From Bacillota bacterium (lineage in GTDB: Bacteria; Bacillota; Clostridia; Christensenellales; SZUA-584), in NCBI GenBank assembly GCA_023416745.1, contig JAEZHF010000034.1:1-35670 (forward strand): a stretch of DNA of 35,670 nucleotides, given 5' to 3'. The first letter of the stretch is position 1. The number at the start of each line of letters is the position of its first letter. This document shows, in pieces, positions 7,725 to 16,163 of this stretch. The notes under the pieces are model-generated. The model saw only the letters and a list, made by a program, of their open reading frames with translations, ran no database searches and had not been told where the DNA came from. Position numbers and translations under genes: made by a program.

Positions 7725-8638
7725 ACGTTGCCGCCCAGAGACTTGCCGCAGAAATATTCCTTGGGGGTCATGCGGCGGCAGCAAGGCGCCTGCATTTCCT
7801 CAACGCGCAGCAACCCTTCCCCCGTGCCAATGAGCAGGCCGCACTTGTTGTCTGACAGAACAATTTGCCCTGATTCCGCAGTTCCCGGCTCAACGGAAGC
7901 GCGCCATATTTTAATCACTTCGCTGCCCACCATGGCGTAAGCGCCGATTCCAGGATCGAGCGCGCGCACAAGGTTCCGAATTTGCCACGCAGGCTTTGTC
8001 CAGTCTATCTGTCCCAGTTCCCTAAAAAGAGGCGGGAAGTAGCTGGACTGTGCGTCGTCCTGCGGCGTCCGTTTGGCAGTTCCCGCTTCGATATCCTTGA
8101 GCGTATCAGCCAGCAGCTGCGCGCCCACGTCGGCCAGCTGCTCGTACAGCCCGCCGCCCGTCATATCCGCCCCGATTACCACTTCCTTCATCGATATGAT
8201 ATCGCCCGTGTCCAGCCCGACATCCATATACATAATGGTTACGCCTGTCCTGCTTTCACCGTTAATGATAGCCCACTGTATGGGCGCGGCACCGCGGTAT
8301 TTTGGCAGCAGCGACGCGTGCACGTTGATGCAACCCATCGGTGGTATGTCCAGTATCTCTTTTGATAGTATCTGCCCAAACGCCGCTGTTATGATGATGT
8401 CAGGTGCAATATCCTTGAGCGCCGCAACACCCTCGGGCGTTTTGATACGCTGAAACTGCAGCACCGGAATGCCATGCTTTTGCGCCAGCTCCTTGACAGG
8501 AGGCGGTGTCAGCTTATGTCCGCGACCGCTCTTGCGGTCCGGCTGTGTCACCACAGCTGCTATGTCGCAGCCGCTGTCAATCAGCGACTGCAGACTCGGC
8601 ACAGCAAACTGCGGCGTTCCCATAAATACGATCTTCAC
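7715..8638 (-). CDS. fmt: Methionyl-tRNA formyltransferase
   Basis: The enzyme uses 10-formyltetrahydrofolate to formylate Met-tRNA(fMet) before initiation. The N-terminal Rossmann domain begins KIVFMGTPQFAVPSL. It holds the catalytic set in CINVHASLLPKYRGAAPIQ (Asn and His) and MDVGLDTGDI (Asp). SLLPKYRGAAPIQWA is the family signature. The C-terminal OB-like domain binds tRNA. The 307 residues are typical. The GTG start follows the def stop codon directly, with GAGGAG six bases upstream. The def-fmt pairing joins the enzymes that add and remove the formyl group. Confidence 0.96.
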   Translation of the reverse strand: MKIVFMGTPQFAVPSLQSLIDSGCDIAAVVTQPDRKSGRGHKLTPPPVKELAQKHGIPVLQFQRIKTPEGVAALKDIAPDIIITAAFGQILSKEILDIPPMGCINVHASLLPKYRGAAPIQWAIINGESRTGVTIMYMDVGLDTGDIISMKEVVIGADMTGGGLYEQLADVGAQLLADTLKDIEAGTAKRTPQDDAQSSYFPPLFRELGQIDWTKPAWQIRNLVRALDPGIGAYAMVGSEVIKIWRASVEPGTAESGQIVLSDNKCGLLIGTGEGLLRVEEMQAPCCRRMTPKEYFCGKSLGGNVCL

Positions 8639-9088
8639 TTAAGTCTCCTCTATCATATTATCCACAAAGAGCACACCGTCCAGATGATCAATTTCGTGGC
8701 AGAACACGCGAGCTGTCAGTCCCGTAATCTCCTCCTTATGGCGCTTTCCGTCCCGGTCCACATACGTGACTTTTATCGTCTCGGGACGTTTCACCAGCCC
8801 GCGTACGCCGGGCACCGAGAGGCAGCCCTCTTCCTCTATCTGCTCGCCGGAGAAATGCAGTATACGCGGGTTGATCAGCTCATAATATCTGCCGTCAAAA
8901 CCCACAATTGCTATTCGGCGCAGAACGCCCACCTGAGGAGCGGCCAAGCCGACGCCCTCTTCGACTTGGAGCGTTTCCTTCATATCATCAAGCAGCATCA
9001 GCACATGTTTGTTGATGCATTTGACCTCGCGCGATATCTTGCGCAACGCCGGGTTCTTTGTGCCCGTCACCATGCTGCGTATCGCCAT
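8639..9088 (-). CDS. def: Peptide deformylase
   Basis: This is a metallohydrolase that removes the N-formyl group from nascent proteins. The three motifs are present: GVGLAAPQVG (I), EGCLSVPG (II, metal-binding Cys) and HEIDHLDG (III, two metal-binding His and catalytic Glu). The 149 residues make it a compact type 1 enzyme. The start ATG has ACGGAGG seven bases upstream. It lies between priA and fmt, the common Firmicutes order. Confidence 0.97.
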   Translation of the reverse strand: MAIRSMVTGTKNPALRKISREVKCINKHVLMLLDDMKETLQVEEGVGLAAPQVGVLRRIAIVGFDGRYYELINPRILHFSGEQIEEEGCLSVPGVRGLVKRPETIKVTYVDRDGKRHKEEITGLTARVFCHEIDHLDGVLFVDNMIEET

Positions 9089-9101
9089 ATATGCCTCCGT
9101 T

Positions 9102-11330
9102 TTATATCATGCTCTGCGGATTGATCTCCATACCAAACGCGCAGTCTTTATAGTGTTTCGTGTCCGTATAAATATATAATCTTTTTCGCAGCTGTGCAAG
9201 CCGTTCATCATTAAGCGCCTTGATGAGTATCTGCCAGCGGGCGTTTCCGTTTATTTTGCGTATGGGTGCTTCGCTGGCGTCCAGCAGCAATATCGCTTCC
9301 TTCAAGTCAGCAAGCTCGCGCTCAAGACCCTCGCTGAAGTCAAGGCAAGCTTCGCGCACTTTTTTCTCATCTTTCCCGGAGAACACGATGCGGAAGAACA
9401 CCGAGTAGGGCGGCAGCAGCGCTTCGCGCCGCACATGCATCTCTTCGGCAAAAAAAGTGCCGAAATCGTGCTGGCGCGCCAGATCCACCGCATAATGCTC
9501 CGGACTATACGTCTGGACGACCACCTTTCCGGGGTCCTTCCTCCCTGCGCGACCCGACACCTGTTCCAGTAATTGAAAAGTTTTCTCTGGGCTGCGGAAG
9601 TCGGGTATATACAACGAACTGTCCGCCGACACCACGCCCACCAGCGTCACATTGGCGAAGTCCAGACCCTTGGCAATCATCTGCGTGCCGATCAGTATAT
9701 CCGCCTCGCCGTTTTTAAACTGCTCATAAAATTTCAAATGCGCGTCTTTGCCGCGCGTCGTGTCCAGATCCATGCGCAGCACGCGCGCTTCGGGGAAGCA
9801 TTCTTTCACCTGTTCCTCCACCTGCTGCGTACCGATTCCGTATTGCTTGAGATACGGCCTGCGGCACAACGGACAGACTGTCTGCAGCGGCCGCGTGCGC
9901 CCGCAATAATGGCACAGCAGCTTCTTGCGGCTCGCATGATACGTTAGCGTGACCTCACAGTTGTCGCAGTACTCCACGTAGCCGCAGCCGCGGCACATCA
10001 CGAACGTGGAATAGCCGCGCCTGTTGATGAACAGCATCACCTGCCGCCCATCTGCCAGCGCCTTGCTGATTTCATTATACAATAGTCCTGAGAAAATGGT
10101 GCGGTTGCCGCCGATTACTTCCTCGCGCATGTCCACGATTTCCACGGCGGGCAGCTTCAGGCCAAATAGGCGGTTTTTCATCTCAATCAGAGTATAAATC
10201 CCGTTCTTCGCCTTGATGTAGCTCTCTACAGAGGGCGTGGCGGAGGCAAGCAGCAGCGCCGCTTTTTCGATATTGGCGCGCATGCGGGCCACCTCATGCG
10301 CAGTATATTTGGGATGTGTATCCGATTTGTAACTGGTCTCGTGCTCTTCATCGATGATGATGACGCCAATGTCCCGAAGCGGTGCAAATACCGCTGAGCG
10401 TGCACCGATGACCACCCTGGCACGCCCTGTGGCCATGCGCTTCCATTCGTCGTAACGCTCGCCCGGCGTCAGTGTAGAATGGTAAACCGCGATCTCCTGG
10501 CCGATGCGTCGCTGAAACATGGACACCAACTGCGGCGTCAGCGATATCTCCGGTACCAGCACAATGGCGCTCTTGCCCTGAGCGAGGCAGTGACGCACAA
10601 TGGCGATATACACCTCAGTCTTGCCGCTGCCTGTAACGCCGTGCAGAAGGAATTTGCCGGGAGCCGAGATAACGGCATTGACCGCTGCATTCTGCTCCTC
10701 CGTCAGCTCGAAATCCTCCTCGCGATCAGCGTACGGACGCGGGCTTCGCAATGTTTCCACGATGCCGACAGACACTGCGCCCTTTTTGGCTAGTACCGCG
10801 GCCGCTGTGGAGAAGTCGTGCACAGACTGCCCCAGCTCGGAAGCCTTCATTGAGCCGCAGGACTTCAGCGCCTCCAATATGGCAAGCTGCTTAGGCGCTT
10901 TTATTTTTCCGTCAGCAGTCTTTATCGACGCAATAAAGGCATCATACTGCTCGCTTTCAAGTGACAGCGTATACACTTTCTCAAATCGGTCGCGCACGCG
11001 CCCCCCACGCATTTCTGCGGGAAACATCAGCCTGAGTGCGGACGCTAGCGTCGTATGGTAAAACCGCCGCATAATCTGCGCGAGATTAATTTGCCCCGGC
11101 GTGAGCGCCGCAAAGTCGGATAACACACTGTGGATGGTCTTGATATCGTTCCCCTGGTAATCGCGGTTGTCGGACAGCGCAATCACATAACCCTCCCGCA
11201 GTGCGTTACCGCGGCCGAAGGGTACATGCACCCGAAAGCCGATCTCCAGAGACAGGCCGGAGGGTATGCGATATTCAAACACCCTGTCCACGTCAGAGTG
11301 CACGATATCGACGATCACCTTTGCGTACAT
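9102..11330 (-). CDS. priA: Primosomal protein N' (replication restart helicase PriA)
   Basis: PriA recognises stalled forks and reloads the replicative helicase. The N-terminal 3'-DNA-binding domain begins YAKVIVDIVHSDVDRVFEY. The superfamily 2 helicase core shows GVTGSGKTEVY (Walker A), IIDEEHE (Walker B) and LLASATPSVES. Between the helicase lobes lie eight zinc-binding cysteines: CRGCGYVEYCDNC, then CHYCG and CPLCRRP. Motif VI, with QVSGRAGRKDPG, is intact. Total length is 742 residues. The start at 11330 is chosen because GAGGTGA precedes it by six bases; the frame extends upstream to 11348 without support. coaBC ends five bases before this start. Confidence 0.97.
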   Translation of the reverse strand: MYAKVIVDIVHSDVDRVFEYRIPSGLSLEIGFRVHVPFGRGNALREGYVIALSDNRDYQGNDIKTIHSVLSDFAALTPGQINLAQIMRRFYHTTLASALRLMFPAEMRGGRVRDRFEKVYTLSLESEQYDAFIASIKTADGKIKAPKQLAILEALKSCGSMKASELGQSVHDFSTAAAVLAKKGAVSVGIVETLRSPRPYADREEDFELTEEQNAAVNAVISAPGKFLLHGVTGSGKTEVYIAIVRHCLAQGKSAIVLVPEISLTPQLVSMFQRRIGQEIAVYHSTLTPGERYDEWKRMATGRARVVIGARSAVFAPLRDIGVIIIDEEHETSYKSDTHPKYTAHEVARMRANIEKAALLLASATPSVESYIKAKNGIYTLIEMKNRLFGLKLPAVEIVDMREEVIGGNRTIFSGLLYNEISKALADGRQVMLFINRRGYSTFVMCRGCGYVEYCDNCEVTLTYHASRKKLLCHYCGRTRPLQTVCPLCRRPYLKQYGIGTQQVEEQVKECFPEARVLRMDLDTTRGKDAHLKFYEQFKNGEADILIGTQMIAKGLDFANVTLVGVVSADSSLYIPDFRSPEKTFQLLEQVSGRAGRKDPGKVVVQTYSPEHYAVDLARQHDFGTFFAEEMHVRREALLPPYSVFFRIVFSGKDEKKVREACLDFSEGLERELADLKEAILLLDASEAPIRKINGNARWQILIKALNDERLAQLRKRLYIYTDTKHYKDCAFGMEINPQSMI

Positions 11331-11335
11331 GAAAA

Positions 11336-12538
11336 TCACCTCGCGCAAAGCCGCCCGTATAGTTGCTTTAATTCATCGATGATACGACGTGCCAGCAGCG
11401 TCTTGTCGCCGCTGCCCAGATCGAGTATGCGCCCGTCGCGAAAGAACAGACAAATGTTATTGCTGTCAGCATCGAAGCCTTCGCCCTCACGTGATACATC
11501 GTTAAGCGCGATTACATCAAGGTTCTTAGCCTCCAGCTTTTTGATTGCGTTTTCTTCGAAATTCTGCGTTTCGGCGGCGAATCCCATCAGCAGCTGGCTC
11601 TGCTTCTTGGCACTGCCCAACTCCTTCAGTACGTCGGTGGTGCGGACAAGCTCCAGCGACATGTCGCCGCTCTTTTTAATCTTCTGCGGATGGTATTCTT
11701 TAGGCGTGTAATCCGCCACCGCAGCCGCCATGATGACAATGTCGGCACTTTCAGCAAGTGCCAGCATTTCTTGTGTCATATCCGCCGCTGATGTAATGTT
11801 GACCGTATGCGCTTTAGTGACGGGCGGCAGTGCTGTCGGGCCAGAAACCACCGTAACGTCCGCACCCGCATCCACTGCGGCCTGTGCGATGGCATAGCCC
11901 ATCTTGCCGGACGACCGGTTGGTAAGATAGCGCACCGGGTCGATCATCTCCCGCGTGGGGCCCGCGGACACCAGTACACGGATACCGTGCATGTCCTCCA
12001 GCGACGCCCAGACGCTGTGAGCGTATTCCAGTATCTCTTCCGGTTCACGCATACGCCCCGCGCCCATGTCGCCGCAGGCCAGCAGCCCCTCGCCCGTGTC
12101 CATTACGTATGCACCACGCTGACGGAGAAGCTCCATGTTGTGTTGTGTCGCCTTGTCCTCGAGCATCGCCTCGTTCATGGCAGGCGCATAAACGATGGGA
12201 CACCTCGCGGCCAGCAGCGTGGTCGTGAGCATATCGTCTGCAATGCCTGATGCGGCCCGTGCGATCAAATCGGCCGTTGCGGGTGCGACAATGACCATGT
12301 CTGCCTTTTTGGCCAGCGCGACATGCTGTACGTTGTATTCGCTTTTTCGTTCAAACGTGTCGGAAAGCACGGCGTTGCCGGAGAGCGTTTCAAAGGTGAG
12401 CGCCGACACAAACTGCAGCGCGCCCTTCGTCATCAGCACATGAACGTCGTAACCCTGTTTCTTCAGGGCGCTCACCAGATAGGCTGCTTTATACGCCGCG
12501 ATTCCGCCCGAAACGCCGACGACGACCGTTCTTGGCAT
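11336..12538 (-). CDS. coaBC: Bifunctional phosphopantothenoylcysteine decarboxylase/phosphopantothenate-cysteine ligase
   Basis: This protein carries out two consecutive steps of coenzyme A synthesis: ligation of cysteine to 4'-phosphopantothenate, then decarboxylation to 4'-phosphopantetheine. Residues 1 to about 185 form the flavin-dependent CoaC domain, with GVSGGIAAYKAAYL, PAMNEAML and the catalytic cysteine in LACGDMGAGRM. From about residue 190, GIRVLVSAGPTREMIDPVRY and NRSSGKMGYAIA mark the CoaB ligase domain, followed by KKSGDMSLELVRTTDVL. The 400 residues are standard. The start is six bases after the rpoZ stop, with only a weak ribosome site (ACAGGC). Confidence 0.96.
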   Translation of the reverse strand: MPRTVVVGVSGGIAAYKAAYLVSALKKQGYDVHVLMTKGALQFVSALTFETLSGNAVLSDTFERKSEYNVQHVALAKKADMVIVAPATADLIARAASGIADDMLTTTLLAARCPIVYAPAMNEAMLEDKATQHNMELLRQRGAYVMDTGEGLLACGDMGAGRMREPEEILEYAHSVWASLEDMHGIRVLVSAGPTREMIDPVRYLTNRSSGKMGYAIAQAAVDAGADVTVVSGPTALPPVTKAHTVNITSAADMTQEMLALAESADIVIMAAAVADYTPKEYHPQKIKKSGDMSLELVRTTDVLKELGSAKKQSQLLMGFAAETQNFEENAIKKLEAKNLDVIALNDVSREGEGFDADSNNICLFFRDGRILDLGSGDKTLLARRIIDELKQLYGRLCAR

Positions 12539-12543
12539 GCCTG

Positions 12544-12744
12544 TCAGACTTCTTCCTGAGCGATATATGTGATCTTATCAAGGAAAATTTCCTTGGCTGC
12601 CTGAGAGACGGGGTTTTGCTCTTCAAGTTCTGTCAACGGTTCCGCGCCGTCCACCAGCTGCCGCGCCCTCTTTGCGGACTCGACCACCAGCGTATAGCGG
12701 CAATCCGCCTTCTCTTTGAGTTCACTGACTCCAGGGTACATCAT
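12544..12744 (-). CDS. rpoZ: DNA-directed RNA polymerase subunit omega
   Basis: Omega is a small subunit that chaperones beta' during polymerase assembly. The 66 residues include the family pattern RYTLVVESAKRARQL near residues 16-30 and a helical, acidic C-terminus. AAGGAG lies nine bases upstream of the first of two adjacent ATG codons, inside the end of gmk. The gmk-rpoZ-coaBC order is the classical Firmicutes arrangement and supports the call for so short a protein. Confidence 0.93.
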   Translation of the reverse strand: MMYPGVSELKEKADCRYTLVVESAKRARQLVDGAEPLTELEEQNPVSQAAKEIFLDKITYIAQEEV

Positions 12745-12750
12745 ATCGCA

Positions 12751-13353
12751 TCACTCCTTAAACTGTTGTATTTTTTCCAGATTGCGCGGCACACGAAGCC
12801 GTTCCGCATCCATGATGCTTTCGATCCTCGCCACCACGTTATCGACCTCATCGTTGACAATGACGTAGTCGTATTTATCCATCAAATCCATCTCCGCGCC
12901 GGCCTTGCCCAGCCGCTCTCGTATCTTTTCCTCAGTTTCCGTGCCCCGGCTGCGTATCCTCTTTTCCAGCTCCGCCATGGACGGCGGTATCAGGAATATG
13001 AACACACCTTCTGGCGAGTTTTCCTTAACCTTGAGCGCTCCTTGCACGTCGATTTCAAGCAGCACGTCCTTGCCGGACGCAAGTGTTTCGTCCACAAAGC
13101 TTTTCGGCGTACCATAGTAGTTGGAAAATACATTGGCATATTCGAGAAATTCACCTATGCCTATACGTTTTTCAAATTCTTCCCTGTTGGTAAAGAAATA
13201 GTGCTTACCGTGAATTTCGCCCGCGCGCGGCTCGCGCGTGGTGCTGGAAATGGATAACGAAATTTCACGGTGTTTTTTCAGCAGCGCTTTGCATACCGTG
13301 CCCTTGCCCGTTCCTGAAGGGCCGGACAACACGATGAGCATACCTCTCTCCAT
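12751..13353 (-). CDS. gmk: Guanylate kinase
   Basis: The enzyme phosphorylates GMP to GDP with ATP. The Walker A loop is SGPSGTGKGTVC near the N-terminus. The GMP-binding region shows STTREPRAGEIHGKHYFF and EFLEYANVFSNYYGTPK. LEIDVQGAL and RIRSRGTETEEKIRERL form the Walker B and lid regions. Total length is 200 residues, the usual size. The ATG follows the remA stop by three bases, with GAGGA about seven bases upstream. Confidence 0.97.
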   Translation of the reverse strand: MERGMLIVLSGPSGTGKGTVCKALLKKHREISLSISSTTREPRAGEIHGKHYFFTNREEFEKRIGIGEFLEYANVFSNYYGTPKSFVDETLASGKDVLLEIDVQGALKVKENSPEGVFIFLIPPSMAELEKRIRSRGTETEEKIRERLGKAGAEMDLMDKYDYVIVNDEVDNVVARIESIMDAERLRVPRNLEKIQQFKE

Positions 13354-13356
13354 GCG

Positions 13357-13617
13357 CTATTCCTCGGAGTCATCGGCCTTGTCGGACAACCGGTGTGCCA
13401 CTGTCTCGGGCTGAACTGCAGACAGTATCACGTGGTCGCTGTCGGTGATGATGACGGCGCGCGTCCGGCGGCCGTATGTGGCGTCTACCAGATTCCCCTT
13501 CTGTCGCGCTTCCTGAATGATTCGCTTGATGGGCGCCGACTCAGGTGATACGATGGCGATCAGACGGTTTGCAGATACGATGTTGCCAAACCCGATGTTG
13601 ATCAGCTTAATGCTCAT
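13357..13617 (-). CDS. remA: RemA-family extracellular matrix regulator (DUF370)
   Basis: In Bacillus subtilis RemA is a ring-forming DNA-binding protein that activates biofilm matrix operons. The 86-residue product contains the family core INIGFGNIVSANRLIAIVSP and DATYGRRTRAVIITDSDHVIL, both highly conserved in DUF370 proteins. The C-terminal tail is acidic (DKADDSEE). AGGAGG precedes the ATG. The yicC-remA-gmk-rpoZ order is widespread in Firmicutes. Whether it governs matrix genes in this organism cannot be seen here. Confidence 0.93.
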   Translation of the reverse strand: MSIKLINIGFGNIVSANRLIAIVSPESAPIKRIIQEARQKGNLVDATYGRRTRAVIITDSDHVILSAVQPETVAHRLSDKADDSEE

Positions 13618-13634
13618 GGAACCCTCCTCTTATG

Positions 13635-14510
13635 TTACTCAATATTTTGAACCTGCTCGCGGATCTTCTCTACAATGCTCTTGCCCGCGATTACAGCGTT
13701 CGTGATCGTCATATCTCCGGATTTGGAGCCGATGGTATTAATCTCCCGGTTCATCTCCTGAACCATGAAATCAAGCTTACGCCCCACGGCATCTTTTTCA
13801 CTTGCCGCCTGTCTGAACTGGCCGATGTGCGTGCTGAGCCGCACGATTTCCTCGTTGATGTCTGAGCGGTCGGCCATCATCGCAATCTCGGTGTTAAACC
13901 GGGTTTCGTCGATATCTGTACCGGAGAGCAGTTCAGCCAAACGCTGCCGCAACCGCTCCGCGTACTCCGCCGCCACAAGTCCTTTGCGTCCGTCGATGGT
14001 GGCAACGATGGCTTCCAGCTCTCCAAGGCAGGAAAGCAGATTATTTTTGAGTTCCTCCCCTTCGCGCAACCTCATCTGTTCCAGCGAGACAAGAGCCAGC
14101 GCCAGTGCGTCTCTCACGATGCGTGTCAGCCTGTCTTCATCCTCCGACGCTTCCTCGATCATGATGACGTCGGGTATCCGGATGAGATGTGACAGTGCAA
14201 GATCGTCCGTAATTCCCACCTCTTTGGCAGCCTGCTGCGCTGCATGCAGATAGGAGCGCATGAGGCCGACATCCGCTTTGGCTGTTTTCGCGTCCGCAGC
14301 AACAGCGCTGTAACTGACAAATACGTCCACATGCCCTCTGGTGAGCTTCTCCTTGACGCCCTTGCGGACAGTCTCTTCAGCAAAGCCCAGTGCGCGCGGA
14401 ATACGGATATTGAGATCCAAAAAACGATGGTTTACCGTTTTTAGCTCCAACGTGACTTTTCGCCCGTCTTGCTCCGCCTCAGCTCTGCCAAAGCCCGTCA
14501 TGCTGCGCAT
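13635..14510 (-). CDS. yicC: YicC-family endoribonuclease
   Basis: The opening MRSMTGFGRAE and VTLELKTVNHRFLDLNIR are the family hallmarks of the N-terminal domain. The C-terminal third (KLDFMVQEMNREINTIGSKS) is the DUF1732 region with conserved acidic residues. The Escherichia coli relative is an RNA endonuclease that promotes decay of certain small RNAs; the Bacillus relative is YloC. The 291 residues are normal. It is the first gene of the long minus-strand operon, with an extended -10 promoter about 45 bases upstream. The ribosome site is modest (AAAGGCGGG). Confidence 0.92.
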   Translation of the reverse strand: MRSMTGFGRAEAEQDGRKVTLELKTVNHRFLDLNIRIPRALGFAEETVRKGVKEKLTRGHVDVFVSYSAVAADAKTAKADVGLMRSYLHAAQQAAKEVGITDDLALSHLIRIPDVIMIEEASEDEDRLTRIVRDALALALVSLEQMRLREGEELKNNLLSCLGELEAIVATIDGRKGLVAAEYAERLRQRLAELLSGTDIDETRFNTEIAMMADRSDINEEIVRLSTHIGQFRQAASEKDAVGRKLDFMVQEMNREINTIGSKSGDMTITNAVIAGKSIVEKIREQVQNIE

Positions 14511-14552
14511 ATTATACCCGCCTTTGTTCCTTAATTACCATTTCGAAAAATG

Positions 14553-14561
14553 ATTATAGCA
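14553..14561 (-). promoter_or_regulatory. Extended -10 promoter for the yicC-to-spoVM operon
   Basis: On the minus strand TGCTATAAT combines a consensus -10 (TATAAT) with a TGn extension. It stands about 43 bases before the yicC start in an otherwise A/T-rich stretch. A TTGACT lies only six bases upstream of the TATAAT, too near to be its -35, so the promoter probably relies on the extended -10. It is the only promoter-like site in the gap between gatB and yicC. Confidence 0.6.
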
Positions 14562-14649
14562 CATAGTCAACAAAAAAATAAGTGTTTTCTCAATATTACT
14601 GAAAAACTCTTCGATTTTCGAGCTTTCAGGCCATCTCTCCAGCAGATGA

Positions 14650-14702
14650 CGCCCTATGGACTGTTTAACCGTGAAAAGCGGTATATCACAGCCTACAGGG
14701 CG
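14650..14702 (-). other. Long stem-loop downstream of gatB
   Basis: On the minus strand CGCCCT (14697-14702) pairs with AGGGCG (14650-14655). The pairing continues almost without a break through GGCTGT/ACAGTC and, after a small bulge, ACCG/CGGT around a short T-rich loop. It lies 31 bases after the gatB stop. No T-run follows directly, so it is not a standard intrinsic terminator. A weaker A/T-rich hairpin ending in TTTTTC follows further on and may do the terminating. Confidence 0.5.
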
Positions 14703-14732
14703 CACATATAAATCTATTTCGGGCAGCGGCTC

Positions 14733-16163
14733 TTACGCTTTGTCCAGCTCTTCGCGGGCCAGCGTGTTTACCACCTGCGGGTTGGCCTGGCCTTTGGTCG
14801 CTTTCATCACCTGTCCGATGAAGAAGGTGAGCGCCTTTTCCTTGCCGCTCTTGTAATCTGCCAGCGGGCCGGGACTCATCGCAATGATGCCGCGCAGCAT
14901 CGTGCGCAGTTCATCCGAGTCGCTGATCTGTGCGAGCCCCTTCTTCTTTACGATTTCACTCGGGTTCTCGCCTGTGCGGAAGGACTCCTCAAACACCGCC
15001 TTGCCCACCGTGGTGTTGACCTGCCCAGATTCGATCAGTTTCAACGCTTCGGCCAGATGCGCGGGTGAGACGGGTATACTTTCCGGCTCGATCCCGTCCT
15101 CTTTGAGCAGGCGCAGAACGTCCGTCATGATGAGGTTGCACACCTTCTTGGGCTCATTGTATTCGCTGAGGCACGCTTCGTAGAATGCCGCAATATCCTT
15201 TTCGGCCGTCAGCACGCCCGCATCGTATTCGGACAGCCCCAGTTCGGCTACGTAGCGCTGCTTCTTGGCTTCGGGCAACTCCGGCAGGCTTTCCTTAAGC
15301 GCCTTGATGCGCTCGTCAGTCAGCGTTACGGGCACAAGATCCGGGTCCGGGAAGTAGCGGTAGTCGTGCGCTTCTTCCTTGCCTCGCATCGGATAGCTCT
15401 TGCCCTTTGCATCGTCGAAGCGCCGCGTTTCCTGCCGGATAGTGCCGCCGTCTTCAATCTCCGCGATCTGGCGTGCACTTTCCGCCTCAATAGCACGGTA
15501 TACTGCTGAAAAGCTGTTGAGATTTTTCATTTCGGTACGTGTGCCGAACACATCGCTGCCCGCTTCACGGACGGATACGTTGACGTCGCAACGCAGTGAG
15601 CCTTCCTGCATCTTACAGTCGGATACGCCGGTGTATTTCATGATGCTTCGCAGCGTTTCCAGAAACACGCGTGCTTCCTCGGCGCTGCGCATATCCGGCT
15701 CCGTCACGATCTCGATGAGCGGTACGCCGCAGCGGTTGTAATCCGCTGCCGTGCCCGTGCCCACATCATGCATCAGCTTGCCCGCGTCCTCCTCCATGTG
15801 AATGCGCGTAATACGGATGCGCTTCTCGCCTTCACTCGTCGTGATGTCCACATAGCCGCCCTTGCATATTGGAAGGTCGAACTGCGATATCTGATAAGCC
15901 TTGGGCAGATCGGGGTAGTAGTATCCCTTGCGGTCCATCTTGGAGAAGTTTGCGACAGAGCAGTTGGTGGCAAGGCCTGCCATCGCCGCGAATTCCACCA
16001 CCTTCTCGTTCAGCACGGGCAGCACGCCCGGCATGCCGGTGCAGACAGGGCAGCAGTGCGTGTTGGGTGCGCCGCCGAATTTATTCTCACAGCCGCAGAA
16101 TATCTTGGTGGCCGTCGCCAGCTCAACATGCACCTCAAGGCCGATAACCGTTTCATATTTCAT
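14733..16163 (-). CDS. gatB: Aspartyl/glutamyl-tRNA(Asn/Gln) amidotransferase subunit B
   Basis: GatB is the tRNA-binding kinase subunit of GatCAB. It phosphorylates mis-acylated Glu-tRNA(Gln) or Asp-tRNA(Asn) before ammonia transfer. The sequence opens KYETVIGLEVHVEL, followed by the zinc site FCGCENKFG and HCCPVCTGMPG, and then DRKGYYYPDLPKAYQISQ. The C-terminal tail (SDSDELRTMLRGIIAMSPG) is the helical YqeY-like tRNA-recognition part. The 476 residues are standard. The ATG at 16163 shares a base with the gatA stop, with GGAGGAG upstream; an in-frame GTG at 16166 is an alternative. Confidence 0.97.
   Translation of the reverse strand: MKYETVIGLEVHVELATATKIFCGCENKFGGAPNTHCCPVCTGMPGVLPVLNEKVVEFAAMAGLATNCSVANFSKMDRKGYYYPDLPKAYQISQFDLPICKGGYVDITTSEGEKRIRITRIHMEEDAGKLMHDVGTGTAADYNRCGVPLIEIVTEPDMRSAEEARVFLETLRSIMKYTGVSDCKMQEGSLRCDVNVSVREAGSDVFGTRTEMKNLNSFSAVYRAIEAESARQIAEIEDGGTIRQETRRFDDAKGKSYPMRGKEEAHDYRYFPDPDLVPVTLTDERIKALKESLPELPEAKKQRYVAELGLSEYDAGVLTAEKDIAAFYEACLSEYNEPKKVCNLIMTDVLRLLKEDGIEPESIPVSPAHLAEALKLIESGQVNTTVGKAVFEESFRTGENPSEIVKKKGLAQISDSDELRTMLRGIIAMSPGPLADYKSGKEKALTFFIGQVMKATKGQANPQVVNTLAREELDKA

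Noticed and set aside
12532..13257. A 241-codon plus-strand frame opposite rpoZ and gmk
   Set aside because: The opposite strand carries recognisable omega and guanylate kinase. The composition of this frame is not protein-like and it lacks a ribosome site.
14562..14574. TTGACT close to TATAAT as a complete promoter before yicC
   Set aside because: Only six bases separate the two hexamers, far from 17. The extended -10 alone is the better reading.
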